From the NCBI RefSeq assembly GCF_019649055.1, contig NW_026570564.1:1-41338 (forward strand): DNA of 41,338 nucleotides, read 5' to 3'. Both the position numbers and the translations under genes were made by a program. Under the pieces are notes generated by a model. It was not told where the DNA came from and did not search any database. It worked only from the letters and a program-made list of their open reading frames with translations. The DNA comes from Paramacrobiotus metropolitanus (taxonomy: Eukaryota; Tardigrada; Eutardigrada; Parachela; Macrobiotidae). Every line of letters starts with the position of its first letter. Positions within the stretch are counted from its first letter, which is position 1. Shown here one piece after another: positions 30,577 through 39,801 of this stretch.

Positions 30577-30926
30577 GTAAGCTGATAGCGTTTAATCTGT
30601 TTTGCTGCGTTAGTGGAAAAGACCCAAAACGTTAATTCTTCATAATTATTAAAATCAGACAGCGGCATGCACTTAGCACGGGCTGCGAGCAGTCCAGTGT
30701 AAGTGAACTTGTGAAGTCTGACCGGCTCCGTAATAAACCCAAAGCTTACTTTTATTCGGGATAGTACTGTACTCGTATGTACGGATAAGTGTTTAGTTGT
30801 TCTTTAATTCATTCTGTGTTCTACCTGGAAATTATCTGCTTGCTAATATGATGTACACAGACATTGCAAAGTGCCACTTGCTTTCGTTTGACTGGACAAG
30901 CCGCTAAACGAACGAAAATGTTTCAG

Positions 30927-31195
30927 GTTGCCAAGCACATGTTGTGGTGAGTAGTGAAATTGAAGGTCGGTATTTCCTGTGGCCGGCCGATCAAAGGAAG
31001 CCAAGAAAGTCTGAAACTGATCAGGTGCATAAAATTGTTCGACTTTTAAGTAGACTACGATGGCGTGGCGAGGCCGCAAAGTAACTGAAGGAGCGTAAAT
31101 ATCCTTGTAGTGACGTAAAGCAAACGTTGCTTGTGCTCTGGAAAACAGAAAGGAATAAGTTTTACAAATGGAATGTAGAATTGGAATTTCGCTGA
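30927..31195 (+). CDS. Candidate exon(s), unknown gene
   Basis: After acceptor ATGTTTCAG an open frame reads EIEGRYFLWPADQRKPRKSE and KIVRLLSRLRWRGEAAK to TAA at 31082. It continues in frame as LKERKYPCSDVKQTLLVLWK to TGA at 31193. The TAA lies inside GCAAAGTAACTG, so splicing at AAA/GTAACT could avoid it. Strongly basic and helix-rich; it probably belongs with the exon at 30307. Function unknown. Confidence 0.35.
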
Positions 31196-31883
31196 AAGTC
31201 AAACCGTCGACTTATGCACGTTTAGGAAATAAAACGAAAAAGCCCAAATGAAATAAAGTCTGGTGGAAGTCTACAGTAACAGGCTTTCGCCTTTTTAACT
31301 TTAGCTCCTACTGGCACAGTTTCTGTCGTTAATCGGTCATCTCGATTAACGGCGGAAACGCTTCGTGCAGCCCGCGGCTGCAGCAACCGACCGCAATGGC
31401 ACCACGAAGGACATGGTATAGCTAAAAGGGGTGGACAAGTTACATCGGTACTCACATTTGCCTTTACTCCAAAGATTGGGCGATGACGAGCGCACACGTT
31501 TGTCAGTTTTGCTGTTTGTCATCTTGTATCAAGCCGTTTCGGCATCGCTCATGATGTGAAACAGAATCTTGACAATTATGTCACGATTTGTTGTATCTGA
31601 AGACAAAAGCCAGTGGGAAATTGGCTTTTTAGCGGTAGTCTTTTGCGGTTTGCCAAAAGATATCATGGACAAAAGGTACGTGATTTTATTAGCTGTTGAT
31701 CCGAGTCTTGTTGAAGTAGATCAAAGGTTTTCTCCGACCATTAGAAGCATTCGAGTTTTTTAAGCCACCATGGAATTCTGCACTCATTATGAGTCACCAG
31801 TCTTGTGTTTCACTTTTCCGAAACCTTTTTCCGCTCTTAAGATGTATTGTGGTTGGGCTGCTGCTAAAGTTTAAAAACAGAAA

Positions 31884-32178
31884 ATGGGACTCGATCGGTG
31901 GCCGTGGAAAGGCGATGGTGCCCAGCTCCTGTCTAATCCATTTGAGTTCCATCACTTCGGTGAGCAGGCTGTGCAATTCTATTACGAACACCTTTTTATG
32001 CCTACATCTGGATACGAATTCCATACAAGCCTTACTAAGTGCGTTCTTATGCGATTTCTGTCAATCTTCAAAGACCATTCATGATCTAACACCTACTTAT
32101 ATCCAACAAATGCCACTAAAAAATAATAATTTCAACGATTTGTTGTATTTAGCAAACATGACGAAGCTATTTATTTGA
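31884..32178 (+). pseudogene. Frame-shifted coding-like region, unknown
   Basis: MGLDRWPWKGDGAQLLSNPF and YYEHLFMPTSGYEFHTSLTK read well to about 32080. The sense then seems to pass to an overlapping frame with TIHDLTPTYIQQMPLKNNNF ending at 32178. An upstream frame from ATG 31578 (MSRFVVSEDKSQWEIGFLAV) may belong to the same gene. No motif recognised. Confidence 0.25.
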
Positions 32179-32475
32179 ATTATTTACACTCATATCAGTA
32201 CTCATTTCCTACAATAGTGTCTAAACGTTTGCGATTGCGCCGGCGGACAATCAACCACCATTTTACTGCTGCCCACGCCAGATAAATTCATGGATCACAT
32301 TTTTAGATCTTCTGTACGAACCGGAGCCGGATAGGGGACCGGCAAAGTAACGTTGTGCCACAGTTAAACCCTCTTTTGGGTCTTAACCCAGGCAGCTCCC
32401 TTTACGAGAACGCACAGTGGAACTACCTGAGATCGCCAAAATATGAATGCGGCGGGATGATTTATAAACGGTTAT

Positions 32476-32784
32476 TTGTTCCGTTGGATTCAGGCGATCG
32501 GTATGCTGAACCGATGTCCATTCATGGATTGCTCAGGTATTTCTCCTGGTTTCTGCAACCTTTATCTAGCCAGCACAGTGCATGAAATAGTGGCACCAAG
32601 CATTACTGACTGGCTGATGATAAATTCTCCCATGAACCTTTCCGCTAAGAAACACTTGAAACCCCACTTCTTGGGGATATTGAAGTATGACAGATGGGCT
32701 TTTCGCCAGCCTTGCTTTAAGCACTTGGGGAGGGTTTCGGCAAAACCAAGGAATAAAAGACCCATAAAACTGGAATAAAATAAA
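32476..32784 (+). CDS. Candidate 3'-terminal exon with polyadenylation signals
   Basis: Open for 100 codons to TAA 32776. The last third is strongly basic (LSAKKHLKPHFLGILKYDRW, then SAKPRNKRPIKLE). The stop overlaps AATAAA at 32774, with a second AATAAA at 32779, as expected at a gene end. A competing plus frame (32355-32585, GSSLYENAQWNYLRSPKYEC) is also protein-like, so the correct register upstream is uncertain. Confidence 0.3.
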
Positions 32785-32794
32785 TATGTCCTAG

Positions 32795-33109
32795 GACAGT
32801 GTACTCCCACACTCTGTCCCGCGGCACCCAGGCTTCGTTAACCCTAGCTCCTTGGATAGCAAGAGCCGGATCTGCAGCCCAATCGCCTGCCAAACACCAA
32901 AACAATCCAAATGGATATACATTGATTCAAAACGTGTTGCAATTAAATTACCGTCTCGGCCACTTGAACCTGTTCTTCGTTGTCGCCTTGTGGTACGGGA
33001 TCCGCGATTGGATCAGCACCCACGACCGCAGCATCAGGTCCGAGTCGGTCCGACATCAGGGATACCTTCATTCAAACCTAAAAAAGAGAAAAACAGGATA
33101 TACGCTTAA
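32795..33109 (+). CDS. Candidate exon encoding basic Pro/Arg-rich peptide
   Basis: Right after TCCTAG at 32794, 104 codons are open to TAA 33107. The peptide runs from PGFVNPSSLDSKSRICSPIA through VLRCRLVVRDPRLDQHPRPQ to SFKPKKEKNRIYA. It is very basic and rich in Pro and Arg. Another plus frame (32799-33122) is open too. No domain seen. Confidence 0.28.
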   Translation, partial: DSVLPHSVPRHPGFVNPSSLDSKSRICSPIACQTPKQSKWIYIDSKRVAIKLPSRPLEPVLRCRLVVRDPRLDQHPRPQHQVRVGPTSGIPSFKPKKEKNRIYA

Positions 33110-33478
33110 TGCATCCCTGTAATTTTCGGCAAACTTTGCGTTGTCTTCCAACTTCTTTTGGCAACATGGTAAAAAAGTATTCTAGTTTAATTTTAAAAAT
33201 ATTTATGGTAATATAAAATGGCGAGCGTGGGTTAATTCATTGTGCGTAGGGAAGTGCGGATGGACTGCCCCAGTCAAAATCCACAGCCACCACGCTGGAC
33301 AAGTTGCCGACCAGCAGGCAGCAGCAGCACTCTTCGTCCGGAAATGGTGCACGGTGTAGAGCATGCTGCGCGGGGCATCACACTGGATCTGGCTTTGCAC
33401 AGACGGCCAGCGTCGATGGTGGCGTAGCTGTGAGCGCAGGAACAGCGAAAACTTCCAGTAGTATTGTAAGAGAGACTA

Positions 33479-33545
33479 CACTATGTCCCGCTAAGCGGGA
33501 CATAGTGCAATCTTTGCTACACTATGTCCCGGTAAGCGGGGCATC
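33479..33545. repeat. Perfect palindrome plus repeated half-site at the end of a gene
   Basis: CACTATGTCCCGCT-A-AGCGGGACATAGTG (33479-33507) is a perfect 14-bp-arm palindrome. Thirty-six bp on, CTACACTATGTCCCGGTAAGCGGGG repeats one arm plus the start of the other with two changes. The second copy encodes the last residues and stop of the minus-strand gene (DAPLTGT-stop); the palindrome lies just beyond. A strong RNA hairpin in the 3' UTR is possible. Confidence 0.85.
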
Positions 33546-35035
33546 CTTATATGCCTGCACAGGCTGCACTGCCATACTAGCACACTCCATCTGCACCAAG
33601 TTCAGTGCATGAGCCAGTCGAGCTGGCTCTTGCAGTGGTTCAGGCATGTTCTTCCAGGATGAATAAACGCGAATGACTGGTGCAGATGCTTCCTGCTGGA
33701 CGAAGTTCGGGACCCCGAATTTCTCCGACAACGTCTTGGACAAGTCCAGCACCGCATAATGCATGCGTCAATACCAGGAAAGTCTTTTTCCACATTAGCC
33801 AGATCATTAACCGCTTTCCGCACACGTAGAAACATTTTTTCTTTCTCCTTAACGAATGACCGTTGCACCTCATTCTGCATCCCTGTATCAGCTCCCACTT
33901 TCCATTCCGGTCCAGCGCCGTGGGCGTGATTGATCACCTGCTGAACCACTAGCTGATACGATGGGAGCGGATGGAAAATGTCTGTTTTCCCGGTAATGGC
34001 ACCAGTACTGGTGTCATCTCAGCTACACGCGTATAGTCCACCACAAACTGTACGACCTCCTGCATGAATCTCGTTGAGGCGCGCGGTTTTCCCATCGCAA
34101 AAGCTTTATCATTCGGTAGCTTGCGCACGATAATCAGTGCGATCACCTCACAGCGCCACTTGTCGATTTTGCCGTATCCATGCTGTTCAGCGTGGATCTC
34201 CTGGCACTGAATGATCTCCGGTTGAGCCACCGCCAAGATATCGTCCGACGTCTTGAAGGTTCTGGTATCAGGAACCAACTCCAAAAACTGTACCAGTTGC
34301 TGAAGGATCAGAAGCAGATCCTTCAACGGACCTCTTTCCAGTAACTGAGTGCGCTCCTGTAGTACGTATACGCCATCAGCATGCTCCAACATAACGTCTC
34401 GTAGCAAACCCAGCACGCAAGGTCGAGAGGTGTTCTGGTGGTCATATTCGCCCATCGAGGGCTTCATCAGCTCCTGCTTCACCGCTGACATTCCACCACG
34501 GATCAGTGTTACCTGATCCATACGATCCAACACGCGCACATTCGTAAACAGCGTCTTTGTGGTTAGGATGTTGCTGACCACTCGGACGGACGCTGGGGTC
34601 TTCCGATGAGTATATCCGTGCTCATCGCGTTCCTGGACAGTCGGTGCAGTGAACTGCTTCTCTTCCTCTTTGCTAAGGGCTGCAAAACGACTGCGCCGCA
34701 TCACTAACCGGGTGTTGGTACCTGACACTCCCAAGAAGGTGGCGTTCTTCGGCGGCTTCTGCAACATATACGTTACCCGATGTAAAAACGGTACTGTATT
34801 TTATGGCAAAATGTCTCCTGCATACTCGTGTTCAAAGCACTGTAGAGTGTTTTACTAACATGAGTGATCAGCTTATCTATCTGCAAGTTGTCACACAAAC
34901 AGTTCCATATTACGTACGGTAAACTACAATTGTTGTAGCAGTCTTACCACAGAATCCAACGCTGGTTGATCTCACTTCCAGACAGTGCCATGCAACTGCG
35001 GCCTCGTCCCAGTTCCGCTGAGCGCAGTTCCGCAT
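33522..35035 (-). CDS. Helical protein of unknown family, two exons, frame broken twice
   Basis: Predicted exon 1 is 35035-34976 (MRNCAQRNWDEAAVAWHCLE) with donor GTGAGA. A 217-bp intron ends ATGTTGCAG. Exon 2 opens at 34758 (KPPKNATFLGVSGTN) and runs clean for about 250 codons. Alternatively translation starts at ATG 34767. Near 34015 the sense shifts to TGKTDIFHPLPSYQLVVQQV and EWKVGADTGMQNEVQRSFVK. Near 33770 it shifts again to YAVLDLSKTLSEKFGVPNFV, ending DAPLTGT and TAG at 33522. Total about 415 residues, mostly helical, no signal peptide or membrane segment. No intron fits either shift. Codon use stays gene-like throughout, so sequencing errors or a very young pseudogene are both possible. 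Family not recognised. Confidence 0.55.
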
Positions 35036-35433
35036 CCGACAAACGCTGAATTGTCGTGTATAAGCGTTCACGCCGTTTAAGGCTCCATGAACAATCTTTA
35101 CTCTTCCACGCCTGTAATGCTCAATCGGTAGGCAATCGTACTCTCAAACTGTAACAGAAGAACTATGGTGGAAATAAGACGAACGATTCAGGAACACGAG
35201 TCAGGAATCCCTCAGGAACGAGCTAACCACAACTTCCGGTCGTAAGTCCTGTAAGGATCGGCAAGAGCTAGGACGATTTTGTCACGAGCAAACCTGTATA
35301 CTAAGCGATAATCCGGGAACAACTATGCACTTCAGTAGGAACAAGTATTGCTGTCTCTTTATCCAATTCACATCACAGTTCACAACGCTAGGAAATCGTA
35401 ATTAGAAGCAGTCTCCGAAGTAAATCTCAGACT

Positions 35434-35470
35434 ACTGATACCGATATTAGTGACGACCAAAACTTATATA
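35434..35470 (-). promoter_or_regulatory. TATA box with TCAGT initiator
   Basis: TCTATATAAG (TATA at 35470-35465) is followed on the minus strand by TATCAGTAG with TCAGT at 35438-35434, about 31 bp downstream. The pairing matches a canonical TATA-plus-initiator core promoter; TCAGT is the common arthropod initiator. It points at the gene starting at 35035, implying a leader of about 400 bases. Confidence 0.5.
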
Positions 35471-35930
35471 GACTTCGCGTTATGACATCATATACACCGC
35501 TAGCAAAAGAGAACAGCAAATCACAGTATTGATTGACTATGATTATCCGTTGTGTTGCAGGTGGAAGGCGGACAGTCAGCATCAGTACGTACATCCGGCG
35601 TGTGATCCTACTCCCACACGTCACCCCCACGAACGATGCTTGGCCGTGCCAAAGTAAGCAATCCATCCCGCAACATCCCAGTGCGATTGTGCACTTCCAT
35701 CCATCCTGATCCCGATCCACCGCACAATCCACGCGTCCATCCGATGCCCAATGTGACTGTACGCCGCGATTCCGAGTAAGTTAGTGTGGAATCCTTGGCG
35801 AATAGGCATCCGGAAGTCCACGGGTTTGGCAGGGCGGAGGTCCAAGGGATCCAGGAAGGCGAACTATAAGTTACTGATACTGTGCCGTTTGAGTTTAGAT
35901 GGTGTTTTATGTACAGTATACGGCATAAAG
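35471..35930. other. Intergenic, no gene seen
   Basis: Short minus-strand frames without motif. It separates the promoter at 35470 from the poly(A) signal of the next minus-strand gene. Confidence 0.5.
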
Positions 35931-35931
35931 C

Positions 35932-35937
35932 TTTATT
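35932..35937 (-). terminator. AATAAA polyadenylation signal
   Basis: AATAAA on the minus strand (in ATTAATAAAGC), about 320 bases after the stop of the RGG-rich protein gene, a plausible 3' UTR length. Confidence 0.5.
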
Positions 35938-36256
35938 AATTGTGAAATTAAAATCTTAAATGTGATTGTGTGCGATTCTGTAGAACTATGGATTAAACGG
36001 CAAAAGCACCAAATCAACCAACCAGTAGTATTCTTACGAATTCTCGAGTACTACATCATCCAGTAACAACGATCAACAACAACAAACAAGCAAAGATATC
36101 CGCACAAAAATCATGAGTGCAAATTACTGGTAGATGAGAGCAAATTTAAACCAGCAAAAGAATATCAGTAGCAATAAGATCAACACGGCTTTGGTAAAGC
36201 AAAATCATTAGACAACACAAGGCCAGTAAAAAGGCGAGATCAAAGAAAGCAAAAGA

Positions 36257-37078
36257 TCAAGGACAAAGGTGAGTCAAGGTTACTTTGCCAGCACTGGGAG
36301 CCAATGAAAATAGACCAGTAATACCAGAGCCAGACGCTGCAGCGGCATCCAAACGGCGAGAAACATCAGCAGCCATCTGTCGTCGGCGATCAGCATCCAA
36401 TTCACGTTGCTGCTGCTGAGCCAAATAACCGGGTACAAAATTATGCTCGGCAGAACCAAAGGGACCGGAAGGCGCAGACGGCGCACGAGGGCGATCAGCC
36501 GGAGAACGGTCGCGGGCATCGCGGATAATCGGCACTTCAGGAAGTGGCAACACATTTGGTGGCAAACCGGGAAATTCAGCATTCTGCGGGGCTTGCTGCT
36601 GGACCTGGGCAGGCGGAATAACGGCCGGAGGGACAACATTCACGGCTGCCGGGCCATGTAAATTGAGAGCAGGGTTGACAGCATCGGGCTGACCTGGAAC
36701 CGCAGCTCCGCCGACTTCGCCCTGATTCGGTGCATTCGCCGCTTGGTTTCCCGGGTCATCAACCTCCATGTTTGCGGCGGCAGCTTCCACTTGTGCAGCT
36801 GGGTGAGGAGCTCCATCAGGTATTTCAATAATCTCCGGTGCGCCCAGATGTCTCCCATTACGACGCCAGTGATCGTTTCCGCGACGGAGATTATTGTCTC
36901 CAAAATTCCTATGATTTCCTCGGCCGTACGGACGAAAGTTGCCACGGAAACCACCACGGGCTCCACCCCTTCCTCGGTGATTATAACCGGCATTATACTG
37001 TTGCTGCTGGTTGGAAGACGAATGAAAAATAGCGTCTACCAACTTATCAAAAGCTCGGTTAGGATCAATAGGCGGCAT
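36257..37078 (-). CDS. RGG/Gln-rich putative RNA-binding protein
   Basis: ATG 37078 (MPPIDPNRAFDKLVDAIF) opens 273 codons. The ORF also has TTG six bases upstream, but ATG is the sensible start. After a short helical N-terminus (residues 1-25) come QQQQ, then RGG-type repeats (HRGRGGARGGFRGNFRPYGRG, about residues 35-60) followed by Arg/Asn-rich repeats. The centre is Pro/Ala/Val/Gln-rich and disordered. The C-terminal part has QQQQRELDADRRRQMAADVS, a short helix. RGG boxes bind RNA and G-rich nucleic acids. No RRM is present, so it is probably an accessory or scaffold RNA-binding protein. The C-terminus contains AAA/GTAACC, a possible donor, so the real end may be in another exon. TATA box at 37238. 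Confidence 0.68.
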   Translation of the reverse strand: MPPIDPNRAFDKLVDAIFHSSSNQQQQYNAGYNHRGRGGARGGFRGNFRPYGRGNHRNFGDNNLRRGNDHWRRNGRHLGAPEIIEIPDGAPHPAAQVEAAAANMEVDDPGNQAANAPNQGEVGGAAVPGQPDAVNPALNLHGPAAVNVVPPAVIPPAQVQQQAPQNAEFPGLPPNVLPLPEVPIIRDARDRSPADRPRAPSAPSGPFGSAEHNFVPGYLAQQQQRELDADRRRQMAADVSRRLDAAAASGSGITGLFSLAPSAGKVTLTHLCP

Positions 37079-37230
37079 GCCCAAACTAAAGAAAACTAGT
37101 GACCTTTAACGCTAAAAGTGTAGAGAGAAAAAGCGTGAAAATCACAGACTACACACAGTGAAAATCCAGCATGCCAGAAGGCCGAAACGAAAAATCCACA
37201 ATGCCGATTTCTGCACGCTACACGCAAATG

Positions 37231-37239
37231 CTTATATAC
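37231..37239 (-). promoter_or_regulatory. TATA box of the RGG-protein gene
   Basis: GGTATATAAGC lies about 155 bp upstream of ATG 37078 on the same strand, giving a predicted leader of about 125 bases. A pyrimidine-rich TTTTCTTTAG sits 10 bases before the ATG and could be a splice acceptor. Confidence 0.5.
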
Positions 37240-37624
37240 CGATCTGTCGATGTAAAAACTTAGAATGCGGCAGATTCCATACAGGTATGGGAGACAACCA
37301 ATCAGCGCTTCGCGCTATATCCTTTAATGGAAATTAATCAGCAGATCAGATCTAATCCAGGTACAACGAAAGATGCAGCACCGATATCTACAGGGCAAAT
37401 GCAGAACACTAAACGACCAGTTCATTGACTCAGAGCGCGTAGAATTGAAAAATAAAAATTGGAGTAAAAATAAGGGACAAAATTCCATACATAATCCGTG
37501 ATACAACGTACAAGCACAATTACGTAAACAAAAGCCATCGAGGCCATACAGAATAAAAGCAGTCAGATCGGAAAGAATAAAAATTAATAGGATGAACCTT
37601 AATTACAACCAGAGCCGGCACAAA

Positions 37625-39183
37625 TTACAATTCATCTGAATGTGGCTGATTTTGCACATAACCTGCTGGTTCCGCAAATTCAGGCGAATCTTCACGGGCA
37701 ACAGCTGGAACAGGCGGCATCGCAGGTGCAGCTGGCTGCAAAGACGGCAGCGGATCAACATCCATTTTTTCCAGATCGGATCCATCGTCGCCATCACAGT
37801 CAACTTCCATATCAACGTTCTCGTCGGCTTCAACCTCTTCGTTCTCATCAGCGGACAATATTGCGGAAGGATCCTCATGATCGCCACCATCGTCCGAGAC
37901 AGAGACTTCACTTGGCGCAGAGGACGAGGAGGACGGTGAAACCTCCTTATACTTGCGCTTTTCCCCACGAGTACGAAAATAATACGGGCCGGCAGCTGAA
38001 GTTGAAGCCTGCGGTTCCTCATTTTCCACGGCACCAGCATCAACAACCGCTTGACGCGCAACTGCATCCGCTTCCTGACGCTTGGAGATTTCTTGAAACA
38101 AGGCAACAAAAACAGGATTTAAATAAAGATACTGCCGTCGAAGTTCTAATGCAATTGGTGAAGGTAGTCGAGAAGTAACAAGACAAAGATCGAAACGGTG
38201 AATCAACGTTCCATTTGGATATAGGAAGTGCGACAAGTATAAATCCGAATAGCGTGGATGAAAACGATTAAGGCCAGAGAAGTAGGCCTGAGAAATAACC
38301 ACATCCTCACCATTCTTATTTGCGACAGCCATTCGTGGAAATACTCCGGAGTGTGCTCGTTTGCGAGCCGTCTGCTTGGTCTTGAAGACCGGCCGCGGTG
38401 CATCCGGGTTATACGGGACATAAAGGATGCCACCCTTACGCAAATGCTCTTCATCTGAGATTAAACGAAGAATTATTAGCACGAACAGAAACTAACCGAT
38501 AGAACAACACTTTACAGATGAACAAACTGACGAGGAATATCAACCAATCATAATCAACCAGTTGTTACCAACTCACAAGCAGTATCAGCACTGTTGTAGC
38601 CAACGAAACATAGTAAGGATCAAGCAGAAATTGATCTAACAAATTTTCACAACAAAAGACAGCCTACAGTCACCGACGACACTATACCTCGCTTTGCCCG
38701 CACAGACGGATTCTCAGATGACGATGGTTCCTCCTCCGTGAGGTCTGGAGTACCCAACTGTCTTTCCGCCTGTGTCTGCAGTTTCTTCGGGGATGACTGG
38801 CGGATCTCAACATCAGGATCAGCAGGAAATGATCCACGACGGGCACGGCGGCGAACCACAGCTGCATTTCGTCGAGCAATAGCACGACGCTTCTGCTCAC
38901 GATAACGGTTCTTCAGCGCGCCAACCACCACCTGCGTCTTGCTAGACGAAGTTTTAGGACTCTTTGCTGCAGCCCCACTTCCCGATGGCACAGCCGACTG
39001 GGCAGAAAACGCTGGCCGAGATGAAGTGCGCCGAGAAACTCGTGCTCGAGTGACACGAGATGAAGAACGGGCTTCATCTGAATCAGGGGAATAGCCAAAA
39101 CTCAGCCCCGCCATTGCACGACTCGGGCGCGGAGTTGGCGAAGCAGTCTTTCGCGCTGTTGGCTTCTTAGCAGGAGGAGACAT
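37625..39183 (-). CDS. Basic/acidic disordered nuclear protein, two exons
   Basis: Exon 1 (39183-38688) starts MSPPAKKPTARKTASPTPRP, a Lys/Ala/Pro/Ser-Pro tail like that of linker histones. It continues Ser/Arg-rich and then has a basic helix (LKNRYREQKRRAIARRNAAV). A 233-bp intron (38687-38455; GTATAG...TTTAATCTCAG) joins in phase 1 to exon 2. Exon 2 begins DEEHLRKGGILYVPYNPDAP and holds a compact, probably folded region of about 130 residues (NRFHPRYSDLYLSHFLYPNG). A Ser-rich stretch and a very acidic C-terminus (ENEEVEADENVDMEVDCDGD) follow. Total 441 residues, stop at 37625, last residues HSDEL. Likely nuclear or chromatin-associated by composition; the folded region is not recognised. 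It diverges from the H1-like gene at 39802. Confidence 0.72.
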
Positions 39184-39801
39184 TCTCGAAACTTAAAAAT
39201 GATGGATTGTAAAAGACAAGGAAAACCAAATGAAACGGATGCCAGCAAATTCAAAAAGAAGAATGGAAAAACTGGAGTGCAGAGAAAAAGCACAACAACA
39301 AATCTCAACTGGCACCGACACCGAAGACGCACAATTCACGGAGTGTACTACCCGGCGGTTGACAGGCGACAAGTAGATTTCTGCACATTTTGTACCACTT
39401 TGAGTATTTACATTAAATCACACAGCATACCGCTTGTTTCGCCGAGGATTCGGAAATTTTAACCACAAAAATCAAATTTTAACGCAAAATACAAATCATG
39501 GTGATTAGAAGGATACGAAGAAGGAAAGGCAAAATCAAAACACGCGGCTGGGAAATATTCAGAACACAGACCTGAAACTGCACAGTTTCCTATAGAATTG
39601 ACTTAACAGGGCGGCTGACAGGCGACTGAATGCCGCATCGCAGGCACAGAAAATATCAGCTGTTCATTCATAAAAGGTGAAGAACCCAACAATATCAATT
39701 TTACCCTTTTTGCGGTGACGGGTTACTGTTTCTGTTTTTGAATTACTACATTGCTTTTTCTTTTAATTTGATCTAACTTGATTGTTTTTTACGGGATCAT
39801 C
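39184..39801. promoter_or_regulatory. Shared divergent promoter region
   Basis: 617 bp separate the start of the minus-strand disordered-protein gene from the plus-strand H1-like gene. No convincing ORF is present; CGGTTGACAGGCGAC (39357) and CGGCTGACAGGCGAC (39612) are near-identical repeats 255 bp apart. A bidirectional promoter is inferred from the layout only. Confidence 0.4.
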
